Positions 7,015-16,067 of a stretch of 64,000 bases of DNA are shown one piece after another (position 1 is the stretch's first letter; each line of letters begins with the position of its first letter). The DNA comes from Methylacidiphilum caldifontis (GTDB taxonomy: Bacteria; Verrucomicrobiota; Verrucomicrobiia; Methylacidiphilales; Methylacidiphilaceae). The notes below the pieces were generated by a model. The model searched no databases and had not been told where the DNA came from. It saw nothing but the letters and a program-made list of their open reading frames with translations. A program made the position numbers and the translations under genes. Location: contig NZ_CP065957.1 in the NCBI RefSeq assembly GCF_017310505.1, positions 868,001 through 932,000 of the forward strand, given 5' to 3'.

Positions 7015-7872
7015 TTAGCGCTCAATTGGAGCAGCAACCTTGTTTCCCCATTCAGTCCAGGAACCGTCATAGTTCTTTACCTTTTTATGACCAAGCAGAT
7101 ATTTCAGAACAAACCAACTATGACTTGAACGCTCGCCTATCCGGCAATAAACGATCGTTTCTTTTTCTGGATCTAACCCTGCTTCTTTTTCATAAATTTC
7201 CCGAAGATCAGCAAAAGATTTAAAGGTGCTATCCTCTTTAACCGCTGTTTTCCAGGGTACACTTTTAGCTCCTGGAATATGTCCTCCCCGCAAAACCCCT
7301 TCTTGAGGATACTCAGGCATGTGAAGAAGCTCTCCAGAATATTCCCCTGGACTACGTACATCGATCAATGGTCCTTTGGTCTTTAAGAAAGAAAGGACAT
7401 CTTCATAAAAAACGCGGATCTCGCTATCCCTTCTTTGGGGAGGCACAGGATAAAACGTCTTTTCATAAGAAGGCTTTTCTTTTGTTAAAGGCAGCCCTAG
7501 TTTAATCCATTTATCGCGCCCTCCGTTGAGAATCTTGGCCTTTGTATGGCCAAACAGCTCAAATGCCCAAAGAGCATAACAGGCCCACCAATTCGATTTA
7601 TCCCCGTAGAAGATACAGGTTGTATCGGCTGTAATTCCATTGCGGGAACAAAGTTGAGCAAACTTTTCTGGTGATATGTAGTCCCTGATCAACTGGTCTT
7701 GGAGATCTTTGCGCCAATCGATATGGACCGCTCCGGGGATATGACCCGTGTCATAAAGGAGCACATCTTCGTTACTTTCAACAATCCGAATATCTGGACT
7801 AAGAGCATTTAAATTTTCAGCCAGCCATTCGACTTCAACTAATTTGTCAGGGAAAGCATAACCTATACTCAT
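7015..7872 (-). CDS. Two-domain rhodanese (thiosulfate/mercaptopyruvate sulfurtransferase)
   Basis: A tandem rhodanese-fold sulfurtransferase of 285 residues. The N-terminal inactive domain contains [14 protein letters not shown] and [13 protein letters not shown]. The C-terminal domain contains [24 protein letters not shown] and the active-site loop CRIGERS with the persulfide-forming cysteine. It is the last gene of the nifB-led operon, 19 nt after nifQ, with an AGGAGG ribosome site. In this context it probably supplies activated sulfur alongside NifS for cluster or cofactor synthesis; the substrate (thiosulfate or mercaptopyruvate) cannot be decided from sequence. Confidence 0.9.
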   Translation of the reverse strand: MSIGYAFPDKLVEVEWLAENLNALSPDIRIVESNEDVLLYDTGHIPGAVHIDWRKDLQDQLIRDYISPEKFAQLCSRNGITADTTCIFYGDKSNWWACYALWAFELFGHTKAKILNGGRDKWIKLGLPLTKEKPSYEKTFYPVPPQRRDSEIRVFYEDVLSFLKTKGPLIDVRSPGEYSGELLHMPEYPQEGVLRGGHIPGAKSVPWKTAVKEDSTFKSFADLREIYEKEAGLDPEKETIVYCRIGERSSHSWFVLKYLLGHKKVKNYDGSWTEWGNKVAAPIER

Positions 7873-7891
7873 CTATTTCCTCCTTTCTTTT

Positions 7892-8482
7892 TTATTCTGG
7901 ACCGTAGCATATTGGTCTATCCAAACAATCCTTACAATTTGGAGCTTTACAGACAAAAAGCCCCTCTTCTTCGCATAATTTCCTATAAAAAAATCTCTTC
8001 CAGCGCATATCTTCCTTGTTTGCCTCAAAGAGAGGGAAGAAAAAAGCTCGCAAGACTGATCCCAGTTCATCCCGATTTTTAAGTCCCATATCCTGCCAGA
8101 GATGGTTTTCTCCCAGTGAAGCTGTAGCTAAAAGATGGGCTATCCACAAAGACATATCTCCCTGTCGGTTCCGGTAACGGAGAAAAAACTCAACAAGCAT
8201 TTTATGCTCTTCATAACATTCAAGATAAGTCCCTAAACTTCCCCCTTGGGAATCATCCATAGAAATGGAAAAAAAAGAGAGCATCTTTTCCAACTCTTTA
8301 TTAGACATTCCCAGGGAAGGAATGAAAGGATCGCTATCCCTATTCCCAAATCTCTGGAGAACATAGCTAAAACTCCTTTTTAGCATGCAAAAAAGAGGAA
8401 AGGATATATTTTCTTGGCTAGGCTGTGTTTGATGTAGACAAAGTTCCATAACCTGCTTTTTATTCCTTTTAGCAATAGTCAT
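7892..8482 (-). CDS. nifQ: NifQ, molybdenum donor for FeMo-cofactor synthesis
   Basis: NifQ carries an Fe-S/Mo cluster and delivers molybdenum to the NifEN/NifH cofactor assembly. The 196-residue product ends with the diagnostic C-x4-C-x2-C-x5-C motif (CKAPNCKDCLDRPIC), and the body has the NifQ-like LWIAHLLATASLGENHLWQDMGL segment. Its start at 8482 overlaps the nifS 3' end by 14 nt; a second ATG at 8449 is also possible, as neither has a strong ribosome site. It lies between nifS and the rhodanese gene in the nifB operon. Confidence 0.92.
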   Translation of the reverse strand: MTIAKRNKKQVMELCLHQTQPSQENISFPLFCMLKRSFSYVLQRFGNRDSDPFIPSLGMSNKELEKMLSFFSISMDDSQGGSLGTYLECYEEHKMLVEFFLRYRNRQGDMSLWIAHLLATASLGENHLWQDMGLKNRDELGSVLRAFFFPLFEANKEDMRWKRFFYRKLCEEEGLFVCKAPNCKDCLDRPICYGPE

Positions 8483-9692
8483 GCCATGTTTTTAAAAAAA
8501 GTTTACTATAAGACTCCTCTTCATCCTTTTCTTTAGCTTGCTGTGGGGTTTTCAACGAGGCTTGATTTTTCAAAAAAGAACTAAGGAGGTGCAAAAACAT
8601 CTCTATTTCTTTCTGTGTGGTTTCATAGCCCATGGATATTCTTAAAGCTGAAGAAGCTTGCTTAGAATCAAATCCCATGGCTAAAAGAACATGTGAAGGT
8701 TGCTGGCTACCCCTTGTGCAAGCAGATCCTGTAGAAACCGCAACCCCATTGCGGTCAAGAAAACTGAGCAGCTCTTCAGCATCAACTCCTGGAAAAATGA
8801 TGTTCGAAGTATTACCTATGCGCCTATTGTTCTTTCCCACAATTATCGCTTCGGGCAGCTGTTCTTGAATCTCTTTTTCCATCCAGTCTCTTAATTTTTG
8901 AAGCCGCAAGGCCTGTTCATTCATTGTCGATTCGGCAATCTCGCAAGCTTTAGCCATCCCTACAACGGCAGCGACATTTTCGGTTCCTCCCCTCAATTGT
9001 CTTTCTTGATGACCAGCAATCAAAGGGCTTAGCTTTAGTCCCTTTTTCTTGTAAAGAACCCCAATACCTTTAGGCCCATATAACTTGTGTGCTGAAAACG
9101 AGAAAAGGTCTACCTCAAGATCTGAAAGCTGAATAAGGATTTTACCCACGACTTGGGCTCCATCAACATGGAAAGGTATCCCTCGGGCTTTAGCCATAAG
9201 CCCAATTTCTTTAATGGGAAAAATCACCCCTGTTTCGTTGTTTGCCCAAAGTAGGCTAACCAGAATGACTGAGGAATCTAAAGCTTTTTCTAATTCATCT
9301 AGCCGAAGAGAACCATCCCTATCCACTCCAATTACACAACTTTGAACATTTTCTTTTTCAAGCTGTTTAAGCAAACTTAAAACGGCCGGATGTTCAACCG
9401 CAGAGATGACAATCTTATTCTTTCCTTCGGAAGTAGTCGATAAAACTCCCTTTATGGCCATTGCTATGCTTTCTGTACAACCGCTCGTAAAGATGATCTC
9501 TTCGGCTTTTACTCCAAGAAACTGGGCAACTTTTTTCCGCGATTGAATAAGAGCCTCTTTAGCCTTCCTTCCTTCGTCATGGCTACTGGAAGGATTACCA
9601 AAGTGAGAACGAAGCCAGGGGATCATGGCCTCAAAAACCTCTTCGGACAGAGGAGTCGTAGCATTATAATCCAGATAAACTCGTCCTTTCAT
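8469..9692 (-). CDS. nifS: NifS cysteine desulfurase
   Basis: PLP enzyme that removes sulfur from cysteine and passes it as persulfide to nitrogenase Fe-S cluster assembly. The 407-residue product has the class V aminotransferase fold, the PLP lysine in FSAHKLYGPKG (K203), HVDGAQ, and the active-site cysteine C325 in STGSACTRGSQQPSHVL, the same number as in the Azotobacter enzyme. It follows nifZ by 5 nt and overlaps nifQ. No nifU is in the window, so the scaffold partner is either encoded elsewhere or replaced by the A-type carriers. Confidence 0.95.
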   Translation of the reverse strand: MKGRVYLDYNATTPLSEEVFEAMIPWLRSHFGNPSSSHDEGRKAKEALIQSRKKVAQFLGVKAEEIIFTSGCTESIAMAIKGVLSTTSEGKNKIVISAVEHPAVLSLLKQLEKENVQSCVIGVDRDGSLRLDELEKALDSSVILVSLLWANNETGVIFPIKEIGLMAKARGIPFHVDGAQVVGKILIQLSDLEVDLFSFSAHKLYGPKGIGVLYKKKGLKLSPLIAGHQERQLRGGTENVAAVVGMAKACEIAESTMNEQALRLQKLRDWMEKEIQEQLPEAIIVGKNNRRIGNTSNIIFPGVDAEELLSFLDRNGVAVSTGSACTRGSQQPSHVLLAMGFDSKQASSALRISMGYETTQKEIEMFLHLLSSFLKNQASLKTPQQAKEKDEEESYSKLFLKTWHDYC

Positions 9693-9697
9693 TACAT

Positions 9698-9967
9698 TTA
9701 CTCTTCCTCTTCTAGAGGTTCTAACTCTTCAGATTTCATTCCGACCAGATACCCCCTCTCCACAAAATCAACTCCATAAATGTAGAATTTTTGAAGAAAA
9801 GTCCCGATACTGCTGACATAGCCGATTTCCCCTTTTTTGACGAGTATCTCTCCTATTTCCTTTCCCGGGAATGTTCCATCATTACGTATATTCTTTTTGC
9901 TCCTTACCCTCTGGCCATATTCAAATACCGGAGGGCCATCCAGCTCGTTAATATCCTTTTCTCTCAT
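9698..9967 (-). CDS. nifZ: NifZ
   Basis: NifZ acts in maturation of the MoFe protein, in formation of the second P-cluster. The core FEYGQRVRSKKNIRNDGTFP, followed by GEILVKKGEIGYVSSIGTFLQ and IYGVDFVERGYLVGMKSEEL, matches the family. The ATG at 9967 gives 89 residues with a normal NifZ N-terminus; an upstream ATG at 10045 would add 26 residues lying inside the LRV gene and is rejected. The start overlaps the LRV 3' end by 20 nt. Confidence 0.9.
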   Translation of the reverse strand: MREKDINELDGPPVFEYGQRVRSKKNIRNDGTFPGKEIGEILVKKGEIGYVSSIGTFLQKFYIYGVDFVERGYLVGMKSEELEPLEEEE

Positions 9968-10763
9968 CGCTACTCTTTTTATTCCAATTCCTTTCAGAAT
10001 TGCCCTGCGCTGAACCCAACTCCTCTTCCATTCGTATCTTTGCAAATTCTCTTACGAAAGAATCCTGGTCTTCGCAGAAAAAGGCAAGGTAGCTAGGATT
10101 TATTCTTCGAACCACTTCAAACCTCACTTTCCAGCTCGGATCGTTGATAAATCGGTTTAACTCCTTCGCATCTAACCGGGAGACCACGGTGAGCCGTACT
10201 TCCTCGTTTAAATCATTAGCCAGTATAATCAACCCTTCTTCTCCCACCCTTTTTGCTACCTCTATTCGGACTGTAGGCTCTGGATCCGAAACCATAAAAA
10301 TCAACCAGGCCAAGGGAATTTTCCTCGCTACAATTACCCGAACATAGTAATCTGGATCAACCAACATCGGGACAAGATCCATTCCATCAAGCAAACTTGC
10401 TGCTCTCACACGAACTTCTCGGTTTTCATCAAAACGCATTCGCAAAAGGAATTTTCGGGGAACGTAGTAAGCTGCGCTCATCCGGACCGTTTCATCTGGA
10501 TCCATCGATAACCGAATCTGATGATGACTATCCACATGTCTCAACGCAATAGCCCTGATCTCAAAATAAGGATGGTTGATATAATCGATCGCCAAGGAAG
10601 GATTGCGCTCAAAAAATCTCTCTATTCTTTTAGCATATCTATCCTGCACACAAGCTTCCCCTAGCCGACACTTCCCTCTTTTTTCCAACTCTTTATGAGG
10701 GCAACTCGCACAGTTAATCGGTACACCCTCCCAATCCAGGCATTCCATTGAAAGATCTTTCAC
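9948..10763 (-). CDS. Fe-S cluster / leucine-rich-repeat-variant (LRV) protein
   Basis: A 271-residue protein like the LRV protein encoded beside nif genes in Azotobacter vinelandii. The N-terminus has a cysteine cluster (MECLDW, CASCPH, GKCRLGEACVQDRY) typical of the LRV 4Fe-4S domain. It is followed by about seven 24-residue helical repeats of the form DPDxxVRxxxA (for example DPDETVRMSAAYYVPRKFL, DPDYYVRVIVARKIPLAWL, DPEPTVRIEVAKRVG). The GTG start at 10763 overlaps the upstream stop as GTGA and has GGAGG 8 nt before it. It is probably an Fe-S protein with a protein-binding solenoid; the biochemical role is unknown. Confidence 0.9.
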   Translation of the reverse strand: MKDLSMECLDWEGVPINCASCPHKELEKRGKCRLGEACVQDRYAKRIERFFERNPSLAIDYINHPYFEIRAIALRHVDSHHQIRLSMDPDETVRMSAAYYVPRKFLLRMRFDENREVRVRAASLLDGMDLVPMLVDPDYYVRVIVARKIPLAWLIFMVSDPEPTVRIEVAKRVGEEGLIILANDLNEEVRLTVVSRLDAKELNRFINDPSWKVRFEVVRRINPSYLAFFCEDQDSFVREFAKIRMEEELGSAQGNSERNWNKKSSDERKGY

Positions 10764-11281
10764 GGGATTTCCTCCGCCATTAATATGCCCGCTAGCCTCT
10801 CAGCGCCAAGTTGCTTTGATGTATCGATCTCTGACAATACGTTAAGTATTTTCAGGGCTTCATCCTTTTGCCCTAAACGTCCTAAAAGATAGCCGACCGC
10901 ATGCAAGGCCCTAAGGTAAAGATCAATAAGCGGACTTTCTTCTTTTTTTAACTTCTGCTTATGCTCCTCGGTTAACTCTTCCCAACTCTGGCTAATCCCC
11001 AATTTCTTCGCTGTCTCAGCCACACATAACTTTCCCCAGTAAAGGGATTTCACAAGATCACTTTGATAGAAATAAAACCGATACATCCCGATAAGGACAG
11101 TCATATGGGATGCTGACTTTTCAAATGCCCTGTTCAAATGATAGAGAACTTTTCTTTTATCGGGATAAGAAAAAGAGGCTTGCTTAAGCTCTTCAACCGC
11201 TTCGGGATCAAGCTGTCCCCAGTAATCTTCAGGAATCCCATAGGTATCAATCTTTTGAGGCCGAGTTTCATTCATAGCCAT
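10760..11281 (-). CDS. Helical-repeat (TPR-like) protein of the nif cluster
   Basis: A 173-residue, mostly alpha-helical soluble protein with TPR-like helices (KRKVLYHLNRAFEKSA, YFYQSDLVKSLYWGKLCVAETAKKLG, LDLYLRALHAVGYLLGRLG-like spacing). It contains a single cysteine. It is coupled to the Fe-S/LRV gene by a 4-nt GTGA overlap, suggesting the two proteins work together. It begins 20 nt after the A-type carrier gene. I recognise it only as a repeat protein that accompanies LRV genes in nif clusters; no biochemical function is supported. An ATG at 11275 is an equally good start. Confidence 0.75.
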   Translation of the reverse strand: MAMNETRPQKIDTYGIPEDYWGQLDPEAVEELKQASFSYPDKRKVLYHLNRAFEKSASHMTVLIGMYRFYFYQSDLVKSLYWGKLCVAETAKKLGISQSWEELTEEHKQKLKKEESPLIDLYLRALHAVGYLLGRLGQKDEALKILNVLSEIDTSKQLGAERLAGILMAEEIP

Positions 11282-11301
11282 GCTTATGATTTTTTCGGTT
11301 C

Positions 11302-11640
11302 TTATGCAGAAGATTCAGAAGTTGAAGAAGAGCAACTACAGGAGTTTTGTGTTTTTCTTGCCGATAAAACAATAAGCCGAGTTTCAGTAGGACTTTCCAC
11401 AAAATGCACGATCGCGTCTTCAAAATATGAAGCGCTTTGCTGTGGAATAAAGAGTTTTACTCCCTCTTCCCATACGAGGTCATTTTCCCAAGGCTTTTCT
11501 TCCACGCTAAACTCGGTTGTCAATCCCGAACAGCCTCCTTCGCCCACAATAAGTCTCATCCCCGCATTTGTGCTCCCTCCACACATCCTGATCATGCGAT
11601 TTATAAAACTTTTAGCTTTAGGTGTAATCGCTATTTTCAT
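11302..11640 (-). CDS. Third A-type Fe-S carrier (HesB/IscA-like)
   Basis: A 112-residue A-type carrier, the third in this nif island. It has GGCSGLTTEF for the first ligand and NSCSCSSSTSESSA at the C-terminus, so the Cys-x-Cys pair is kept but the usual glycine pattern is replaced by a serine-rich tail. It lies 2 nt after the ferredoxin gene and before the TPR-like gene in the nifB operon. The proximity suggests cluster supply to NifB or the ferredoxin; that is inference. Confidence 0.88.
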   Translation of the reverse strand: MKIAITPKAKSFINRMIRMCGGSTNAGMRLIVGEGGCSGLTTEFSVEEKPWENDLVWEEGVKLFIPQQSASYFEDAIVHFVESPTETRLIVLSARKTQNSCSCSSSTSESSA

Positions 11641-11642
11641 AA

Positions 11643-11867
11643 CTAATTTTTTGCTTTATACCGTGGTCGGCTTTTATCGATCACACAGGTGTTATCCACT
11701 GGACAGACAGATACGCATTGCGGTTCGTCATAAAAACCGATGCATTCTGTACATTTATCCGGATTGATTGCAAAAATGCCCTCCTTTTCATATATCGCCC
11801 CATTGGGGCATTCCGGTTCACATGCTGAACATCCGGTGCATTGAGATGCAACGATCTTATAAGCCAT
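11643..11867 (-). CDS. fdxN: 2[4Fe-4S] ferredoxin (FdxN type)
   Basis: A 74-residue bacterial-type ferredoxin with two Cys motifs: [12 protein letters not shown] and [18 protein letters not shown]. The second has the insertion between its second and third cysteines that is usual for nif-associated FdxN ferredoxins. It lies 32 nt after nifB and has an AAGGAG site. FdxN proteins donate electrons to nitrogenase or to NifB in FeMo-cofactor precursor synthesis; the position directly behind nifB favours the latter. Confidence 0.92.
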   Translation of the reverse strand: MAYKIVASQCTGCSACEPECPNGAIYEKEGIFAINPDKCTECIGFYDEPQCVSVCPVDNTCVIDKSRPRYKAKN

Positions 11868-11899
11868 AGTGTTTTCTCCTTTTTGTCCTATTCTTTTGG

Positions 11900-13471
11900 T
11901 TATCCATTCTGAGCAATCAAAGCTCCTTGCCGAATCAAGGCATCCGCTTTCTTAGTCGGATCGACTAAGCCTTCATTAACTCTTCTTAGGTAGTCTTTAT
12001 AGTAGCCTAAGGCAGCCTTCTCAATGTATTCGAAGGCATAATGATCAACCGGTTCGATTCCTGCTTTTTGCAATGCTTCCTTGGGACAGGAGCCAATTTT
12101 AGCTACAAATACCGCCACGCAATCCCTTATAGCTCGAATGACAGTCTCAAGAGCGTCATCTTCACCGTATCCACCCTGGCAATAGAGATCGACCCGGCGG
12201 TGCCCAATAAACTTCGACCCTTTAGTGCTTACCTCGTAGACCTGAAATTCCTTGGCATGGCCAAAATGTTCGTTAACTTTTCCTCCTCCTTTTGTTGCCA
12301 CAGCGACCAAAATTTTTAAATCGCTGTTTTCCTTGGCCACTTCCTGGAGTTCTTTTTCTCTCTCCGCCATCCTCTTCTGTCTTTCTTGTTCAACCTGCAG
12401 TTTGTAAGCATTTCTTGCTTGCAGGTCATAATTAAGTTCGATCGAAGATAACTTCTCCTTGGTAAATTCACTGCTCCTATCTTCTCCAAGTAATCCCACT
12501 GCATCGGCTCGACATTGCCTGCAATGCCGCATCATGTTCATCTGTCCTTCGCATTTATCTTGGAGAGCTTTTAATTCTTGAGCAGTTGGCCCTCTTTGTC
12601 CTGTTAACCCAAAATAAGTTCCATGTTCAGGAGCTGAAATAAGAGGCATAATATTATGGAGAAACGCACCCCTGGATTTGACCGCTTTATTAACCTCAAC
12701 AAGATGTTCATCGTTAATTCCAGGAATCATCACCGAATTGATCTTACAGAGGATCTTTTCTGAAGTAAGCATCTCCAAGCCTTCAAGCTGACGTTCTGAT
12801 AAAATTTTCGCTGCATCCCTGCCTTTATATCTTTTATGTTTATAAAAAACCCAGGGATAAATCTTTTCTCCTACCTCAGGATCGATCATGTTGATCGTAA
12901 TAGTGACGTGATCAACGTTAAAATCCTTTATCCGTTTGACATGGTCTGGAAGAGCCAATCCATTGGTTGAAAGACACAGTTTAATATCAGGTGCCTTCTT
13001 TGCAACCAATTCAAAAGTCTTGAAGGTTTTATCGGGATTAGCCAATGGATCACCCGGGCCAGCTATCCCAAGGACAGTCATCTGGGGGATAAGCGAAGCC
13101 ACAGCCAATACCTTGTTGGCTGCTTCTTCCGGGGTAAGCTTCTCGCTGACAACTCCTGGCCTACTCTCGTTGGCACAGTCATACTTCCGGTTACAATAAT
13201 TACACTGGATATTACAAGCCGGTGCCACCGCGACATGCATTCGAGCATAGTAATGGTGTGCTTCCTCGCTATAACAGGGATGGTTTTTGACTTTCTCCCA
13301 TATTTCTTCAGGCAGATCTCCCGCCCCTGCTCCTGAGCCGCAACTCGATTTTCCGCTGCCTCCTTTTGAACCGCACCCTTGGTGTTGAATAGAGGAAGTC
13401 ACGGAAAGTCCTAAGGTTTTCAAACGCTGAAAATTTTTTGCTCTAGGTGGTTCTATCACAGCAGCCGACAT
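11900..13471 (-). CDS. nifB: NifB, radical-SAM FeMo-cofactor precursor synthase
   Basis: Radical-SAM enzyme that builds NifB-co, the Fe-S-carbide core of FeMo-co. The 523-residue protein has a Gly/Ser/Cys-rich N-terminus, the SAM-cluster motif CNIQCNYC, further cysteines (NRKYDC; MRHCRQC) for the K clusters, and a C-terminal NifX-like domain (about 400-500: [20 protein letters not shown]). The start at 13471 has AAGGAGGT upstream. The longer frame to 13528 is rejected because it runs through the sigma-54 promoter at 13509-13524 (+1 about 13498). It heads a nine-gene operon. Confidence 0.96.
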   Translation of the reverse strand: MSAAVIEPPRAKNFQRLKTLGLSVTSSIQHQGCGSKGGSGKSSCGSGAGAGDLPEEIWEKVKNHPCYSEEAHHYYARMHVAVAPACNIQCNYCNRKYDCANESRPGVVSEKLTPEEAANKVLAVASLIPQMTVLGIAGPGDPLANPDKTFKTFELVAKKAPDIKLCLSTNGLALPDHVKRIKDFNVDHVTITINMIDPEVGEKIYPWVFYKHKRYKGRDAAKILSERQLEGLEMLTSEKILCKINSVMIPGINDEHLVEVNKAVKSRGAFLHNIMPLISAPEHGTYFGLTGQRGPTAQELKALQDKCEGQMNMMRHCRQCRADAVGLLGEDRSSEFTKEKLSSIELNYDLQARNAYKLQVEQERQKRMAEREKELQEVAKENSDLKILVAVATKGGGKVNEHFGHAKEFQVYEVSTKGSKFIGHRRVDLYCQGGYGEDDALETVIRAIRDCVAVFVAKIGSCPKEALQKAGIEPVDHYAFEYIEKAALGYYKDYLRRVNEGLVDPTKKADALIRQGALIAQNG

Positions 13472-13508
13472 CGAGTACCTCCTTGTTTTTATTTTCTTAA
13501 ATAGCTTG

Positions 13509-13524
13509 AGCAAAAGATATGCCA
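13509..13524 (-). promoter_or_regulatory. sigma-54 promoter of the nifB operon
   Basis: TGGCATATCTTTTGCT on the minus strand, exact GG-N10-GC spacing; predicted +1 near 13498 gives a 27-nt leader carrying an AAGGAGGT site. Confidence 0.9.
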
Positions 13525-13643
13525 ACAAGGTTGCTTAACTTGCTTAAACTTCATTCCAGCTAAATAAGAGAGAGAAAAAAAACATGAGGATCAGAGTAAA
13601 GAAATATTCATGTCAGAATCAGTACAAAACCGGCGATAAGGGG

Positions 13644-13659
13644 TGTGAGAAAACTCACA
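13644..13659. promoter_or_regulatory. NifA upstream activator site for nifB
   Basis: TGTGAGAAAACTCACA, a TGT-N10-ACA site with an extended palindrome (TGTGAG/CTCACA), centred about 128 bp upstream of the nifB -24 element; the most symmetrical of the five NifA sites in the window. Confidence 0.85.
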
Positions 13660-13709
13660 CATTAAGCTGTTTTATCATCAGCTCAAAAAAAAATTCTATA
13701 AAGTGGGGG

Positions 13710-13740
13710 TTGACCCTGTAGTTTGGTCCAACCTTTAGAT
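13710..13740 (+). promoter_or_regulatory. MerR-type promoter of merA
   Basis: -35 TTGACC and -10 TTAGAT separated by 19 bp, the long spacer typical of MerR-activated promoters. The left half-site (ACCCTGTA) matches the left half of the merR operator (ACCCTATA), but the right half is degenerate. It lies 45 bp upstream of the merA start. Confidence 0.65.
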
Positions 13741-13784
13741 TAGGTTAACTCAGAGAGTTTGATTCTAAAAAAAGAAAAGGACTT

Positions 13785-15440
13785 ATGATGAAAAAACGAG
13801 TTTTTTTACAGATCGAAGGGATGCATTGCGCAGATTGTCCTCAGCATCTCAAAGAGGTTCTAGGAAAAATTGATGGGGTTGAAGAGCTACAAATTCCAGA
13901 CTGGCGCTCAAAGAGAGCAACACTGGTATTATCCAAGGAACTGAACATTGAAATTATTCTTAAAGCCATGGAAAAGCATGGTTACCATGGAACCGTTGTC
14001 AGCCAGCAAGAGATTGAAACAAAAAACGCGACGGCTGAAAAAGATTATGATCTTTTGATCATCGGTGGAGGATCGGCGGCCTTTGCTGCAGCGATAAAAG
14101 CATCAGAACTCGGAGCAAAGGTGGGAATTGTGGAATCACATACAATTGGTGGAACTTGCGTCAATGTAGGCTGTGTACCCTCCAAATTTCTCATTCGAGC
14201 TGCCGAAATATACCACTGGGCAGCTCATCCTCGATTTGATGGTCTCAAATCCAATGCAGTGTCTTTGAACTGGCCGGAGCTTATCAATCAAAAAGAAAGG
14301 CTTGTAAGCTCTTTACGCCAAGCCAAATACATTCATCTTTTAGATGTATATCCACAAATTTCAATGCTTCAAGGTGAAGCGAAGTTTGCAGAAGCAAACC
14401 GCTTGATAGTGGGAGATAAAAGCTATAGCTCAAGGAAAATTATTATTGCTACAGGCTCTTCCCCTTCAGTTCCTCCTATCCCTGGTCTTAAAGAGGTGGG
14501 ATACTTGGATAGCTCCTCTGCTCTAAGTTTAAAAGCCCTACCCTCGACTCTTGCGGTAATCGGAGGGGGGGCAATTGGGCTTGAACTTGGGCAGATGTTC
14601 AGTAGGTTCGGAGTAAAGGTTGTTCTGCTTGAAGCCCTGCCATCTATAGTCATGTCCGAGGAGCCAGAAATCAGGGATAGCCTCAAAAGGTATCTTGAAG
14701 AGGAAGGCATTCAAATTTATACCCATACTCAAATTCTTAATGTTGAAAAAACAACAAACAAAAGAAACCGTATTTATATTCAAAAAGAAGACAAAGTTAT
14801 CCCAGTTGAAGTTGACCAAATTCTGGTTGCAACTGGACGCGTGCCCAACACCTCTGGTCTTGGACTTGAGAAAGCAGCCGTCAAAGTGGGAAACCGCAGA
14901 GAAGTTGTTGTCGATGCTTCCCTAAGAACCACAAATCCAGATATTTATGCGGCTGGCGATTGTGCAGGCTTCCCTCAATTTGTCTATGTATCCGCTTATA
15001 CAGGAGGAATCGCAGCAGAGAATGCCCTTAGTGGAAAGAGTCGAGTTGTCGATCTTACTTCGCTTCCTCGAGTGACATTCACTGATCCCCAAATCGCTAG
15101 TGTGGGATTGACAGAAGAAGCAGCTAAAAAAGCGGGATTATGCACCATGGTGGCGGTCCTTCCCATAAAGGAAGTACCCAAAGCGATCATTTCTTTAGAC
15201 ACGCGAGGGTTGGTCAAGTTAGTAGCCGAGGAGAATACGGGCAGGCTACTTGGAGCTCATATACTGGCTTCAGCGGCGGGCGATTTCATCCAGGAAGCTG
15301 TCCTCGCCCTCCGTCATGGTTTAACCCTCTACGATATCATCGAGGCTTTTCATCCTTACCTTACCATGGCAGAAGCTCTAAAACTAGCTGCATTGACTTT
15401 CAAAAAAGATGTTGGTCAACTCTCTTGCTGTGCAACCTAA
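13785..15440 (+). CDS. merA: MerA, mercuric reductase with N-terminal metal-binding domain
   Basis: FAD-dependent, NADPH-using reductase converting Hg(II) to volatile Hg(0) in the cytoplasm. The 551-residue protein has an HMA domain (GMHCADC, C15/C18), FAD-binding IIGGGSAAFAA, the redox disulfide GGTCVNVGC (C125/C130), the NAD(P)-binding IGGGAIGLELGQ and the C-terminal vicinal pair CC (548-549) that hands Hg(II) to the active site. All Hg-specific residues are kept, separating it from dihydrolipoamide dehydrogenases. It faces merTP convergently, 27 bp apart, and has a MerR-type promoter at 13710-13740. Confidence 0.96.
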   Translation: MMKKRVFLQIEGMHCADCPQHLKEVLGKIDGVEELQIPDWRSKRATLVLSKELNIEIILKAMEKHGYHGTVVSQQEIETKNATAEKDYDLLIIGGGSAAFAAAIKASELGAKVGIVESHTIGGTCVNVGCVPSKFLIRAAEIYHWAAHPRFDGLKSNAVSLNWPELINQKERLVSSLRQAKYIHLLDVYPQISMLQGEAKFAEANRLIVGDKSYSSRKIIIATGSSPSVPPIPGLKEVGYLDSSSALSLKALPSTLAVIGGGAIGLELGQMFSRFGVKVVLLEALPSIVMSEEPEIRDSLKRYLEEEGIQIYTHTQILNVEKTTNKRNRIYIQKEDKVIPVEVDQILVATGRVPNTSGLGLEKAAVKVGNRREVVVDASLRTTNPDIYAAGDCAGFPQFVYVSAYTGGIAAENALSGKSRVVDLTSLPRVTFTDPQIASVGLTEEAAKKAGLCTMVAVLPIKEVPKAIISLDTRGLVKLVAEENTGRLLGAHILASAAGDFIQEAVLALRHGLTLYDIIEAFHPYLTMAEALKLAALTFKKDVGQLSCCAT

Positions 15441-15467
15441 TCAGGGGACTTTTTGGAAAAAGCTTTT

Positions 15468-16067
15468 TTAGTGGACTTCCACAGGCCTGCTATAGACAAT
15501 AGGCTTGCCTGGTTCATAACCAGTTTGGCGAATTGAAGAAAGAATCTTTTCTAGTTCTACTTCTTTGGGATCATAAATCACCGTGGCTTCTTTTGAAGCA
15601 AAGCTTACCTTAACCCATTTTATACCTTTAAGCTGCTTAACTGCGTGGCTAATCTCCATTTCACAGCTAGCACAACTCATCCCTTCAATAGGAATTTTTG
15701 CCACCAAGCTTCCTTGAGATAATGCTGCCGCCGGTAGACTTTTATCCGATACCTTCTGGCCAAAAACATAGGGGACAAAACTCATGCTGAGAAAGAATAG
15801 AAAAACCCCAGTGGCTAGTAAAAGGGTTATAAGCTCAATACGACTACTTTCCTCTTTTTTGTCCTCACAACTACAACTTCCTTTTTTAAACCCATACCGA
15901 ATCCATGCCCAAAGAAGTAAAACTGCTCCCCCAATTAAAAAAACCCAGTGAAATTGACTAAAAAAAGCTGATCCCACCCCCAATCCCAGGGCTCCCAAAA
16001 TAAGAGGACCAGCACAACAGCTCGAAGCCAGAATAGCGGAAAGGATTCCTAGCTTTGTGATTTTCAT
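15468..16067 (-). CDS. merT: MerTP, mercuric transporter fused to an HMA domain
   Basis: Inner-membrane Hg(II) importer of 199 residues. The N-terminal MerT part has the vicinal pair ASSCCAGP (C17/C18) in the first membrane helix, further helices near residues 38-57 and 78-105, and a cytoplasmic SCSC motif between them. A C-terminal HMA domain (GMSCASC, about residues 130-199) replaces a separate MerP. It passes Hg(II) to MerA. The start overlaps the merR stop by 4 nt, so merR and merTP are co-translated, convergent to merA. Confidence 0.9.
   Translation of the reverse strand: MKITKLGILSAILASSCCAGPLILGALGLGVGSAFFSQFHWVFLIGGAVLLLWAWIRYGFKKGSCSCEDKKEESSRIELITLLLATGVFLFFLSMSFVPYVFGQKVSDKSLPAAALSQGSLVAKIPIEGMSCASCEMEISHAVKQLKGIKWVKVSFASKEATVIYDPKEVELEKILSSIRQTGYEPGKPIVYSRPVEVH

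Noticed and set aside
13472-13528. Longer NifB start at 13528
   Set aside because: It would read through the sigma-54 promoter and the predicted +1; the ATG at 13471 has a strong ribosome site.
15445-15470. AT-rich hairpin between merA and merTP as a terminator
   Set aside because: CTTTTT/AAAAAG pairs only A-T bases and has no GC-rich stem, so it is too weak to call.
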